The notes below the pieces were generated by a model. The model searched no databases and was not told the DNA's origin. It saw only the letters and a list, made by a program, of their open reading frames with translations. A program made the position numbers and the translations under genes. Below are positions 27,058 through 36,559 of a stretch of 64,000 nucleotides of DNA, one piece after another. Position 1 is the first letter of the stretch. Every line of letters starts with the position of its first letter. Source of the stretch: Pseudaeromonas paramecii (GTDB taxonomy: Bacteria > Pseudomonadota > Gammaproteobacteria > Enterobacterales > Aeromonadaceae); contig NZ_BAABFC010000028.1 of the NCBI RefSeq assembly GCF_039540575.1, forward strand, positions 18,565 through 82,564, written 5' to 3'.

Positions 27058-29127
27058 ATGCAAAACATGCTAAGGATTGGCATGACAGCGCTGTTGGCGC
27101 TGCTGTGTCTGTCATTGCTGCTGGATGCCGGCATGCTCATCCACGACAGTGGTTTGAGCATACTGCACCCCTTCGAAATGGATTATGGCGAAGGCCCCCT
27201 GCTGGCACAGAGCAAACTCTTGCAGCAGGGGCAATGGCCCTACTTCTCCCTGACCCAAGCGGATCAGTATGTGGTGGCCAATTATCCGCCCCTGTTTCAC
27301 CTGCTGACGGTCGGCCTGGCCAAGCTCATCGGCCAGCCGCTGTTGCTGGCGGGCCGTTTGCTGGCCCTGCTGAGCACCCTGGCGGCCGGTGTGATCCTGG
27401 CCGCCTGGGCCGCCACCCTGGTGGGCCACCTTCTGCCCAACCGGTTCGCCAAGCTGCTGGTGGGGGGGCTGGCACTGACCGGCTTCCTCAGCCTGGACTA
27501 TGTCTACATGTGGAGCGGCCTGTTCCGTGTCGACATGCTGGCCATCGCCCTGGCCTACGGCGGCGCCTTCTGGTTTGCCCATCGGCTGGGTCGGCTCGAC
27601 GGTCTTGTCCTGGGGGGGCTGCTGATGCTGGCCGCCTGCTTTACCAAGCAATCCTATCTGGCCGCCCCCGCCGCCTGTGGTCTGGTGCTGCTGGTGCAGC
27701 GCCCCGGTTTGGCCCTGGGCTGGGGCCTGACCATGGTGGCCGCGGGTCTTGCACTCTTGGGTGGCCTGATGGCCGTCACGCATGGTGCTATTTGGGACAA
27801 CCTGGTCACCGCCAACATCAATGAGTTCATCCTGGCAGATCTGTTGCGTTACCTGACGCTGATGCTGCGGGATAACTGGCTGTTCATCCTGGGCGCCCTG
27901 GCGTATCTGTGCCTCGGCCTGCGCCAGTTCCGCCGGCTATCGAGCGACGCCCGGGTGCTGGTGCTCTACCTGCCCCTGGCCTTCATCACCTCCCTGTCCA
28001 TCGGCAAGATAGGTTCCAACTTCAACTATTTCATCGAATGGCTCGGCCTGGCCGTGGTGGCGACGGTACAGCTGGGGGCCTGGCTGCTGAGCCGCAGCCC
28101 GGCTCACCGGCTGGCCACGGGCGCAGGTAGCCTGCTGCTGTTGCTGGCCGGCGCCTTTACCCTGGCCAAGTACCAGGGGGACTACCAATGGGATTATCGC
28201 AGCCAGAAGGTCGCCATCGGCGAGCGCAACATTCATGACGAACAGGCAGCGCTGCCGGAGCTCACCCAGGTGCTGCGCTGGGCCGAGCAACAACAGGGCA
28301 ACCTGATTGCCGAAGACATGACACTGCTGAGCGAGTCCGGCCATCCCCTGGTGCTGCAACCCTTCGAGGAGACTCAACTGGTACGGCAGGGCCTCTGGCA
28401 TGAGCTGCCCTTGCGGAGTCAGGTGTTAGCCGGCCAGTTCGCCGGTCTGATCCTGTTCTTCGATCTCGACGAGGTACCGGATTACGCCCATCAGCGCTTT
28501 ACCGACCCCATGCTGGCCGCCATGCGCCAGGCCTATGAAAAGCAAAGCCAGGTTGGCAAGTATCACCTCTACGTGCCCAAGCCGGAGACTCAGAAGACCG
28601 CCAGCGCCCTGTATAACCAGGCCGGTTGTGACGAGATGCCCGGCCCGCTGAGTGAACCTGTGCGCCTGGAAGGGTTAGCCGACTGGGCTGGCCAGTCCTG
28701 TCTGCAATATCAAGGGGCACAGCGCTACACCCTGCTGTTCCACGGCCAGGGCAAGGCCCTGCGCGTCGCCAGCCCGGCACTCCACGAGGTGCCGGTGGCC
28801 GCCGACGCGCCGATGCGCCGCCTGTCCAGCACCGAATTCGAACTGGCCCCGCTGGGCGAAGGACTCTACGAGTTCATTCTGCAGCGCCAGGGTGACCAGG
28901 ACTGGCGCGTCTCCGTGCGTCCCAGCCCCCATGTGATCCTGCACATGCCGGATGCCGATGGCCACTGGGAAACCAGCCTGATCTACGCCGAAGAGAATCT
29001 CCCGGGCAGTGAAATCTGGTTCGTGCCCGAACAGGAGACCCCCTTCTTCAGCGAAGCGGAAGCCAACCAATACCTCAGCCGTAGCCAACAGGCTGCGAAA
29101 TCAAGTCAAACCAAGGTTCAAGGGTGA
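27058..29127 (+). CDS. GT-C-type integral membrane glycosyltransferase
   Basis: A 689-residue protein. The first ~370 residues hold about 10-12 transmembrane helices. An early acidic loop FEMDYGEGPLLAQ follows helix 1, matching the catalytic acidic loop of GT-C/GT39-like enzymes (ArnT, protein mannosyltransferase, arabinosyltransferases), which use polyprenyl-phosphate sugars. The C-terminal ~300 residues form a soluble periplasmic domain. It would transfer a sugar from a lipid carrier to a periplasmic acceptor. It heads an operon that also encodes a polyprenyl-phosphoryl-pentose pathway, the most likely donor supply. The stop overlaps the following amylase start region (GTGA). Confidence 0.8.
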   Translation: MQNMLRIGMTALLALLCLSLLLDAGMLIHDSGLSILHPFEMDYGEGPLLAQSKLLQQGQWPYFSLTQADQYVVANYPPLFHLLTVGLAKLIGQPLLLAGRLLALLSTLAAGVILAAWAATLVGHLLPNRFAKLLVGGLALTGFLSLDYVYMWSGLFRVDMLAIALAYGGAFWFAHRLGRLDGLVLGGLLMLAACFTKQSYLAAPAACGLVLLVQRPGLALGWGLTMVAAGLALLGGLMAVTHGAIWDNLVTANINEFILADLLRYLTLMLRDNWLFILGALAYLCLGLRQFRRLSSDARVLVLYLPLAFITSLSIGKIGSNFNYFIEWLGLAVVATVQLGAWLLSRSPAHRLATGAGSLLLLLAGAFTLAKYQGDYQWDYRSQKVAIGERNIHDEQAALPELTQVLRWAEQQQGNLIAEDMTLLSESGHPLVLQPFEETQLVRQGLWHELPLRSQVLAGQFAGLILFFDLDEVPDYAHQRFTDPMLAAMRQAYEKQSQVGKYHLYVPKPETQKTASALYNQAGCDEMPGPLSEPVRLEGLADWAGQSCLQYQGAQRYTLLFHGQGKALRVASPALHEVPVAADAPMRRLSSTEFELAPLGEGLYEFILQRQGDQDWRVSVRPSPHVILHMPDADGHWETSLIYAEENLPGSEIWFVPEQETPFFSEAEANQYLSRSQQAAKSSQTKVQG

Positions 29128-29129
29128 AT

Positions 29130-32100
29130 ATGTCAGCGTTCAAGATGAAATATTTGGCGTTTTTTGCCATGAGCTTGCTGGGCGGCACCGCCTATGCCAG
29201 CGATCTCTACAGTCCGGAAAACATCAATCAGCGCACGATGGAGGACGAAATTGTCTATTTCGTCATTCCTGACCGCTTTTACAACGGGGATCCGAGCAAC
29301 GACAAGGGCGGCCTGGAAAACACCCCCTACGAGCGGAGTTTCAATCCCAAGGATAAGGGCTTCTTCCACGGTGGCGACATCGTCGGCCTGGAGCAGAAGC
29401 TGGACTACATCCAGGGCCTGGGCGCCACCGCCATCTGGATGGCCCCCATACTGAAAAACCTGCCGTTGCAGGTGGGCCCGGACGGCAAGGAGTCCGCCGC
29501 CTATCACGGCTACTGGACCATCGACTTTACCAACGTCGACTCCCACTTCGGCACCAATGACGAGCTGCAACGCTTTATCGACGCCGCCCACCGCCGCGGC
29601 ATCAAGGTGTTCTTCGACATCATCACCAACCACACCGCCGATGTGATCAAGTACACAGAGTGCCACGATGCCAAGGGCGGTTACCTGGGCAGCAAGCCCA
29701 TCTGCCCCTACCAGTCCAGCAAGGAAGCGGCGGTACTGCCTTATCACCCCTTTATTCCGGCCGGCATGGAAACCATCAAAAAGCCCGCCTGGCTCAATGA
29801 CATCAAGTACTACCACAACCAGGGGGATACCACCTTCGCCGGGGAGGATGCCCTCAACGGTGACTTTGAGGGGATGGACGACATCAAGACCGAAGATCCC
29901 TTCGTGATCAAGGGCATGGTGGAGATCTTCAAGAAGTGGATCGACATCGGGGTCGACGGCTTCCGCATCGACACGGTGCGCAACGTCAATGTCGAATTCT
30001 GGAATAAGTGGACCGGTGACATCCTGGACTACGCCAAGTCGAAGGGCAAACCCCACTTCTTCATGTTCGGCGAGGTCTACGACTACAGCGTCGAAAACCG
30101 CAGTGATTACACCACCCGCGGCAACCTGCCGTCGGTGTTTGACTTCGGTTTCCAGGGGGTGGCCCGTTCCGTGATGAGCGTGGGTGAAGCCAGCGAAGCC
30201 ATGAACTTCCTCTTTACCCATGACGACTACTACATCGACAAGGATTCGAATGCCTACAACCTGGTGAACTTCCTTGGCAACCATGACATGGGGCGCTTCG
30301 GCTTCTTCCTCAAGCAGGATCTGCCGGATGCCAGCGAGGCCGAGTTGATCAAACGCTTCGACCTGGCCCATGCCTTCATGTATTTCGCCCGCGGTATCCC
30401 GGTGATCTATTACGGCGATGAGCAAGGCTTCATCGGCGATGGCCTGGATCGGGATGCCCGGGAAGACATGATGGCCACCCAGACGCCGTCATATCTGGAC
30501 AACCACTACCTGGGCACCAACCGCAGCCCGGCAGAGGACAAATTTGACACCCAACATCCCCTCTACCGCAAGCTGCGCACCTACGCCGATCTGTACAAGC
30601 AGTTCCCGGCCTTGCGCAGCGGTCTGCAGTATGAGCGCTACCTGAACAAGACCAAGCAGAAGGCCGACACCTATGTCTTCTCCCGGCTCGATCCCGACAC
30701 GGGCGTCGAATACCTGCTGGCCTTCAATCCCGGCCAGGGGCCGAGCCACATCCAGATCAGTGCCACCGCCGCCGGCTATGAGCAGATCTACTCCGAAGAC
30801 GATAACCTTCTGGAGGTCGTCGGCGACCAGCTGAATATCGCGCTGCAACCGCTGAGCTTTGCCATTTGGAAAGCCAACAGTCCGGTGCCGCCCACCTCCC
30901 TGGCGCAGGTGACGCTGGCCTTCAACGATCTGGTGGCCAATGACGTCATCAGCACCCGCACCAAGTTTGAGGTGGCGGCCAAGGGGCTGCCGGCAGACAA
31001 GCTGAATCGGGTCTCCGTCGAGTACGCCATCAAAACCCCCAAGGCCAAGGAGTTCGTCCCGGTCGGGGTCGATTACTCCAGCCCGTACCGCCTGTACTGG
31101 AATCCGGACGGTTACGATAACAACCAGACCATCATCCTCAAGGCCACCATGAAGAACGGCCAGGGTGAGGAAAAGTCCATCACAATGCCGCTCATCGTCG
31201 ATAGACGGACGCCGGAACATGTGACGGTTCATTACCAGAACGGCAACCACCGCAAGTGGGCCTACGCCGTCAGCGATGTGGGCGCCTTCGACGGCCCCTT
31301 CGCGTTGGACGACAAGGGCTTCAGCTTGCCGTGGCGTCCCAGCGAGAAGACCAAGTTCGTCTACTTCGCCGATGACGTCATTGCCGATGGGCAGATCGAC
31401 AAGCCGATCCTGCTGACCCGGGCCGACATGGTACGCAACATCAAGACCCAGAAGCAGGGCATCACCGCCGAGCTGTTCGTCGACAACCAGGGTCACGTGA
31501 AAGGTGGCACTCAAGCAACAGGCCAGGCCGGCAAACCCGCCACCCTGACCAGTCACTTTGCCCCCCTGGACGGCGACTTCTTCCTGCGCGGCTCGCTCAA
31601 TGGCTGGTCCGCCGCCGACAAGATGGAAGCCGATGAGAATGGCCGTTGGCATGTGACCCGCCTGGTCAAGCCCGGTGACACCGAGTTCAAGTTCGCCGAT
31701 GCCGAGTGGCAGCGCTTCAACCGGGGCGGTCCCTACATCGCCACCGGGCTGAGCGGCGGTGACAACCCGGCCAACCTCAATCACAAGTTCGATCGCAAGG
31801 AGTTGATGACCTTCAACTTCTATTCGATGAAGAGCGATGACGGCAAGGCCTATCAATTCCACACCATAGTGCCCGAGCTGGGCCCGCTGCCCAGCCCTTT
31901 GATGCTGACCGAGCAACCCAAGGCCTGGACCATCGAAGGCCCCTTGCGCTTCGCCTACCAGGATGGCGGCCACTACGAGCTGGCGGTGATGGTCACCCAG
32001 CCGGGTGAGTATCACTTCGGCCTCTCCTCGTTCGCCGCCCAGGATGCCAGCGCCGTCAAGCTGGATCGCCTCATCCCCCTGACCCAGGGTGCCGCTGGCG

Positions 32101-32711
32101 ACTTCAAGCTGAGTTTTGCCGAGGCCGGCCTCTATCTGCTCAAGGTGAATGTCGAAGATCCGAAACAGCCGACCCTGCTGATTGCAAAGTCCGGCAAGGC
32201 CGATGAGTTCGGCCCGCTGGGCAAGCAGCTGTTCATCCGCGGCAGCATCAATGGCTGGGGCGTCACCCAGGAGATCCCCTACCGTGGCGGCCAGATTTAC
32301 AGCCAGACCCTCTACCTGCCCCAGGGGCTGAGCGAGTTCAAGCTGGCAGACGAGACCTGGAATGCCGGCTGCAACATAGGCGCCAAGGGCACCAAGCTGC
32401 TGCAGCTGGGCCAGCCCAACCTGCTGTTCAACGATGCCGAAAGCGACAACCTGCGCTTTGAAACCGCCCAAGGCGGGGTCTACAAGCTGGAGCTCAATGT
32501 GGCGCAGCTCAAACAGCCGGTGCTGACCCTTGAGGAGCTGTCACAAGCCATAGTGCACTTCTACCTGCCCAGCGAGAAGAAGTGGGGCACCGAGTTTGTG
32601 GATCTGAACGAAGGCGACCATGGCGTGGAGTCCTGGTACATCGAAGCCCTGGATCAATATTTCCCCAGCCAAGAGGCGGCGGAAAAGGCACTGCAGGATA
32701 AACAAGGATGA
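29130..32711 (+). CDS. Large secreted GH13 alpha-amylase-type enzyme with C-terminal glucan-binding modules
   Basis: A 1193-residue exported enzyme. The N-terminal signal ends near GGTAYA-SD. The GH13 barrel (~25-480) shows DIITNH (~163), GFRIDTVRN (nucleophile Asp ~280), FGEVYDY (acid Glu ~313) and FLGNHDMGR (~381). Beyond it are a C-domain, immunoglobulin-like regions and at least two modules with the motif FLRGSLNGW / FIRGSINGW, an early-set/CBM48-like signature. The C-terminal ~50 residues (IVHFYLPSEKKWGTEF...) recur in the next protein. The alternative start GTG 29124 overlaps the upstream stop. Predicted periplasmic or secreted alpha-glucan hydrolase or transferase; about twice the size of a simple amylase. 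Confidence 0.88.
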   Translation: MSAFKMKYLAFFAMSLLGGTAYASDLYSPENINQRTMEDEIVYFVIPDRFYNGDPSNDKGGLENTPYERSFNPKDKGFFHGGDIVGLEQKLDYIQGLGATAIWMAPILKNLPLQVGPDGKESAAYHGYWTIDFTNVDSHFGTNDELQRFIDAAHRRGIKVFFDIITNHTADVIKYTECHDAKGGYLGSKPICPYQSSKEAAVLPYHPFIPAGMETIKKPAWLNDIKYYHNQGDTTFAGEDALNGDFEGMDDIKTEDPFVIKGMVEIFKKWIDIGVDGFRIDTVRNVNVEFWNKWTGDILDYAKSKGKPHFFMFGEVYDYSVENRSDYTTRGNLPSVFDFGFQGVARSVMSVGEASEAMNFLFTHDDYYIDKDSNAYNLVNFLGNHDMGRFGFFLKQDLPDASEAELIKRFDLAHAFMYFARGIPVIYYGDEQGFIGDGLDRDAREDMMATQTPSYLDNHYLGTNRSPAEDKFDTQHPLYRKLRTYADLYKQFPALRSGLQYERYLNKTKQKADTYVFSRLDPDTGVEYLLAFNPGQGPSHIQISATAAGYEQIYSEDDNLLEVVGDQLNIALQPLSFAIWKANSPVPPTSLAQVTLAFNDLVANDVISTRTKFEVAAKGLPADKLNRVSVEYAIKTPKAKEFVPVGVDYSSPYRLYWNPDGYDNNQTIILKATMKNGQGEEKSITMPLIVDRRTPEHVTVHYQNGNHRKWAYAVSDVGAFDGPFALDDKGFSLPWRPSEKTKFVYFADDVIADGQIDKPILLTRADMVRNIKTQKQGITAELFVDNQGHVKGGTQATGQAGKPATLTSHFAPLDGDFFLRGSLNGWSAADKMEADENGRWHVTRLVKPGDTEFKFADAEWQRFNRGGPYIATGLSGGDNPANLNHKFDRKELMTFNFYSMKSDDGKAYQFHTIVPELGPLPSPLMLTEQPKAWTIEGPLRFAYQDGGHYELAVMVTQPGEYHFGLSSFAAQDASAVKLDRLIPLTQGAAGDFKLSFAEAGLYLLKVNVEDPKQPTLLIAKSGKADEFGPLGKQLFIRGSINGWGVTQEIPYRGGQIYSQTLYLPQGLSEFKLADETWNAGCNIGAKGTKLLQLGQPNLLFNDAESDNLRFETAQGGVYKLELNVAQLKQPVLTLEELSQAIVHFYLPSEKKWGTEFVDLNEGDHGVESWYIEALDQYFPSQEAAEKALQDKQG

Positions 32712-35700
32712 TGATCAAGATGTTGACACTGAAAAAGAGCCTGCTGGCAATCATGCTGTGCAGCCTGTACGGCTGCGGCGACGGCGAGCCGGCAAAGACC
32801 GACTACAGCCAGGTGGCTCAGCGAAAGCCCAGCGATGAGGTGATCTACTTCCTGATGGTGGATCGCTTCGAAAACGGCGACAAGAGCAACGACACCGGCA
32901 AGCTGGAAGGACCCCGTGAGATCACGGGGTTCGACCCCACCGACATTCGCTACTTCCACGGCGGTGATCTGGCCGGGGTGAGGAAACGCCTGGATTACAT
33001 CAAGGAGTTAGGCGCCACCGCCATCTGGCTGTCGCCCATCTTTACCAACATCCCCACCGTGGTCACCAGTGAAAGCATCCTCACCGGCAGCTATCACGGC
33101 TACTGGATCAAGGACTACCTGAATGTGGATCCCCACTTCGGCACCAATGAGGAGTTCAAGGCACTGGTCGCCGAGGCCCACAAGAAGGGCCTCAAGATCT
33201 ACATGGATCTGGTGCTCAACCACACCTTTGATGCCATCAAGTACAAGGAGTGCCATTTCGATGATGGCCGCTTCCGCAATCCGCCGCTGAAGGTGAAAGA
33301 GGGCAACCACGAGTTCCTCTACAGCGACTGCACCTACCACGGCCCGGAATCGGACAAGAAGTACACCCCCTTCATTCCGCCCCAGTACCAGGGGGCCAAG
33401 AACCCGGCTTGGCTGAACGACATCGACAACTATCACCACTATGGTGACACCAGCTTCGTGGGTGAAAACGCCCTGATCGGCGACTTCTACGGTGGCGACG
33501 ATCTGGACACCACCAAGCCCGCCGTGGTGCAGGGGCTCATCGATATCACCCAGCACTGGATGAAGGAATATGACATCGACGGCTTCCGCGTCGACACCGT
33601 CAAAAACATCGACATCGACTTCTGGCACGCCTGGAACAAGGCGGTAGCCGACTACGCCAAGCAGCTGGGCAAGGAGAACTTCTTTGTCTTCGGCGAGGCC
33701 TATGAATATGACCCCATGGTGCTGACCCACTACCTCAGATACGGTCAATTCAGCGGCCTGCTGGACTTCATCATGCAAGACAGCATGCGTACCCTCTTCA
33801 GCCTGGGGCAGGAAACCGACCTGGCCAAGGGGCTGTTCGAGCGTGACGAGGTGATGCGTGATGTGGACAACTCGCCGGATAACAACGTCAACTTCCTCGG
33901 CAACCATGACATGGGCCGTCTGGCCTACATGATGGGCGTGGACAATGCCGACTACACCCCAGAGCAGAAACTGGCCCGAGTGACCCTGGCCAACGCCTTC
34001 ATGATACTGGTGCGGGGTATCCCCTGCCTGTATTACGGCGATGAACAGGGCATGGAGGGCAGGACGGCGGATCATGAGGCCAGAGCCGACATGTTCCCCA
34101 GTCTGGCCAAGGGCATCCAGGATGAGCCCTTGCTCGGCACCAGCAAGACGGCCGCCGATGACAACTTCGATGTCAACCATCCGCTGTTCAAGACCATCCA
34201 GGGGCTGACCCGCCTCTACAAGAGCGACAGCGCCCTGCGCCAGGGCGAGCAGTTGCTGCGGTTTAGCAGCGACAAGCCCGGCCTGCTGGTGTTCTCCCGC
34301 TATGACAAGGAGCGACGCCGCGAGTACCTGATTGCCTTCAACAACGACACCCAGGCCCATGAGGAACACTTCGAGGTCGCGGCGACGGATTACCGCCAGG
34401 TGAATGGCACCGACGGCACCACAACCCAGCTGGCCGCCAAGGAGGGACAAGTCACCCTGAGCCTGCCGCCCTTGAGTTACGCCGTCTATCAGGCCACCGA
34501 GGCCAGCCCGGTACAGAGCGAAGTCCAGGCGCTGAGCTTTGTCTCGCCCCAGGCCGACGAGGTGATCAGTGGCATGATCAAGCTGGAGGTGGCCGCCAAG
34601 GGCGATGATCGCCTGCCCGCCGGTGCCGTCACCTTCTACGCCGATGCTGGCGACGGCTATCAGGAGATCGCCACCGATCCCCAGCCGCCTTACCGCGCCT
34701 ATTGGGATGCCTCGGCCGTCAAGGATGGGCAGATGGCCAAGGTCAAGGCCGTCTGGCAGCAGGGGGAACAACAGGTATGGCGTGAGGAGTCGGTGCGCAT
34801 CGACCACCGTCTGCCGGAACCCCTGACCCTGCATTACCAGAACGATCACCACAGGGACAGGCTGTTCATGATCGATGATCGCGGCCAAGTCACCCAGATC
34901 AACACACCGCTGGAGCAGGGCTTCAACTTTACCTGGCCGGAATACAGCACCTTCGTCACCCTGTTGCCGGCACATCGGGAAGGCATGCACTTCACCTTCG
35001 ACAAGCCGCAGGTGCTGACCCGTTCCACCGCCGTCAAGCTGGCCGAGGAAGATGCCCAGGGTAAGCTGTCCGCCGAGCTGTTTATCGGCAACCAAGGTGC
35101 CGTCGCCAAGGACAAGAGCAGCTATGCGACCGCAGCGGCCGATGAAATCACCTTCGACCAGGCCATGCCTGCCGCCTTCGGTGACGAGGCCTTGTACATC
35201 CGCGGCAGTTTGAACGGTTGGGGGATCGGCGACGAGCTGCAACCCCAGGCCAATGGCGTCTACTACCTGCAACGGGTGATGGACAAGGGGGCCATGGAGT
35301 TCAAGCTGGCAGACAAGACCTGGAACCTGGTGAACATAGGCGGTGACATGACGCCCCAGGGGCTGACCAACAGCATCCAGTCCACCAACCTCAAGGCCAC
35401 CATCACGGAGCGCTCCTCCTATGAGCTCTTCTATTTCGATCGGCCTGAGTTCCGCTTCTTCATCTACATGCCGGATGAGGGCCCGCTGGGACGTCGCTAT
35501 GCCCTGCAGGGCGACGGGCTGGCCGCCCCGCAACCGCTGAACTACGTGGGCAACAATGCCTATGAGGCCGTGGTGGAGACGACGGAGGCTACCGAGCTGT
35601 CGCTGACGATTCAGGATCCCCTGGGTCAGCAGATGCCGGTATCCAGTTCCGCCGCCATCGCCATGGGCAAGCGCACCCCGCTGCTCACCCAGCCCGGCGC

Positions 35701-36310
35701 ACTGCGCCTGACGGTGCCCAAGGCCGGTACCTACCTGCTGAGCCTGATAGTGCAGGGCGATAACCGGGTCGAGGTGCTGTTCAATCCCAAACTCACCGGC
35801 GCCAGCGAGGGTCCCTTTGGGGGTGATCTGTTTGTCCGCGGCACCATGAACAACTGGGAACCGCAGGACGGCCTGACCTACTTGGGTGCCAACCGTTACC
35901 GTGCCTGGGTCTACCTGGAACCTGGCAAGGCCGAACTGAAGATCGCCGATCGTTACTGGAGCAACGAACGCAACATAGGCGCGGGTCAGCATGGCCAATT
36001 GTCCCAGGGCACTCCGCTCTCGCTGGTCAATAACGGCGGCTCCGGCAACCTCCAACTGCAGGTGGACAAGGCCGGCGTCTACGAGTTCATTCTGGACGGC
36101 GAGAACCCCATGACACCGCAGCTGACGGTGTCCCCCGCCAAGGTGGCCATCATCCACTACTACCTGCCGAACGAGAAAGCCTGGCAAACCGAATATCAGG
36201 AGCTGGAAGAAGGCTATGAGTCGGTAGAACTCTGGTATCTGGATGCGCTAGAACAAACCTTCGCCAGCCTGTCAGATGCAGAAAAAGCCATTAAGACCAA
36301 CCACTTATAG
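32708..36310 (+). CDS. Large lipoprotein GH13 alpha-amylase-type enzyme (paralogue)
   Basis: A 1200-residue paralogue of the preceding protein but lipid-anchored: MLCSLYGCGDGE gives a lipobox with Cys at about residue 23. The GH13 core shows DLVLNHTFD, DGFRVDTVKN (nucleophile), VFGEAYEY (acid) and FLGNHDMGR. It repeats the accessory layout: beta-sandwich regions, then YIRGSLNGW and FVRGTMNNW modules and the same C-terminal IIHYYLPNEKAWQTEY segment. It overlaps the upstream gene by 4 bases (ATGA). Probably acts at the outer membrane while its partner is soluble, a SusG-like division of labour (inference). Confidence 0.88.
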   Translation: MMIKMLTLKKSLLAIMLCSLYGCGDGEPAKTDYSQVAQRKPSDEVIYFLMVDRFENGDKSNDTGKLEGPREITGFDPTDIRYFHGGDLAGVRKRLDYIKELGATAIWLSPIFTNIPTVVTSESILTGSYHGYWIKDYLNVDPHFGTNEEFKALVAEAHKKGLKIYMDLVLNHTFDAIKYKECHFDDGRFRNPPLKVKEGNHEFLYSDCTYHGPESDKKYTPFIPPQYQGAKNPAWLNDIDNYHHYGDTSFVGENALIGDFYGGDDLDTTKPAVVQGLIDITQHWMKEYDIDGFRVDTVKNIDIDFWHAWNKAVADYAKQLGKENFFVFGEAYEYDPMVLTHYLRYGQFSGLLDFIMQDSMRTLFSLGQETDLAKGLFERDEVMRDVDNSPDNNVNFLGNHDMGRLAYMMGVDNADYTPEQKLARVTLANAFMILVRGIPCLYYGDEQGMEGRTADHEARADMFPSLAKGIQDEPLLGTSKTAADDNFDVNHPLFKTIQGLTRLYKSDSALRQGEQLLRFSSDKPGLLVFSRYDKERRREYLIAFNNDTQAHEEHFEVAATDYRQVNGTDGTTTQLAAKEGQVTLSLPPLSYAVYQATEASPVQSEVQALSFVSPQADEVISGMIKLEVAAKGDDRLPAGAVTFYADAGDGYQEIATDPQPPYRAYWDASAVKDGQMAKVKAVWQQGEQQVWREESVRIDHRLPEPLTLHYQNDHHRDRLFMIDDRGQVTQINTPLEQGFNFTWPEYSTFVTLLPAHREGMHFTFDKPQVLTRSTAVKLAEEDAQGKLSAELFIGNQGAVAKDKSSYATAAADEITFDQAMPAAFGDEALYIRGSLNGWGIGDELQPQANGVYYLQRVMDKGAMEFKLADKTWNLVNIGGDMTPQGLTNSIQSTNLKATITERSSYELFYFDRPEFRFFIYMPDEGPLGRRYALQGDGLAAPQPLNYVGNNAYEAVVETTEATELSLTIQDPLGQQMPVSSSAAIAMGKRTPLLTQPGALRLTVPKAGTYLLSLIVQGDNRVEVLFNPKLTGASEGPFGGDLFVRGTMNNWEPQDGLTYLGANRYRAWVYLEPGKAELKIADRYWSNERNIGAGQHGQLSQGTPLSLVNNGGSGNLQLQVDKAGVYEFILDGENPMTPQLTVSPAKVAIIHYYLPNEKAWQTEYQELEEGYESVELWYLDALEQTFASLSDAEKAIKTNHL

Positions 36311-36320
36311 GAGATAAGTC

Positions 36321-36509
36321 ATGTTGAAATATCTGTTGCTGTCCTGTTCCATCCTGCTCGTCGGCCAGCAGGCCGCCTATGCCAACTGCAACCCGGCATC
36401 CGGCACCAAGTCCGCCTGTAAGCAGATGGAAGAAAACGAGGCCATCCGGGCCTCGGCCAAGCGCAACATCCTCGAAGCGCTGAAAAAGAGCAAGGCGCCT
36501 GCCGCCTAA
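36321..36509 (+). CDS. Small secreted protein
   Basis: A 62-residue protein with a signal (MLKYLLLSCSILLVGQQAAYA-NC). The ~40-residue mature part has two Cys (NCNPASGTKSACKQ), likely a disulfide, and a charged helix (EENEAIRASAKRNILEALKKSK). AGGAG lies just upstream, 11 bases after the amylase stop. No family recognised. Encoded between the amylases and the pentose-lipid genes, so it may be an accessory or acceptor peptide. Confidence 0.7.
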   Translation: MLKYLLLSCSILLVGQQAAYANCNPASGTKSACKQMEENEAIRASAKRNILEALKKSKAPAA

Positions 36510-36513
36510 CCCG

Positions 36514-36542
36514 CTAGGCCGGCTCGTCCGGCCTACTTTTTT
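36514..36542 (+). terminator. Intrinsic terminator or processing hairpin
   Basis: TAGGCCGG-CTCGT-CCGGCCTA followed by six T residues. It falls inside the operon-like run of genes, so the downstream UbiA group is either reduced by partial termination or has its own promoter. Confidence 0.75.
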
Positions 36543-36559
36543 ACAAAGAGATATCCACC

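Noticed and set aside
33008..36187. 1059-codon open frame on the minus strand
   Set aside because: It lies wholly opposite the GH13 lipoprotein gene, has a repetitive Val/Gly/His/Gln-rich composition typical of antisense frames in GC-rich genes, and matches no domain.
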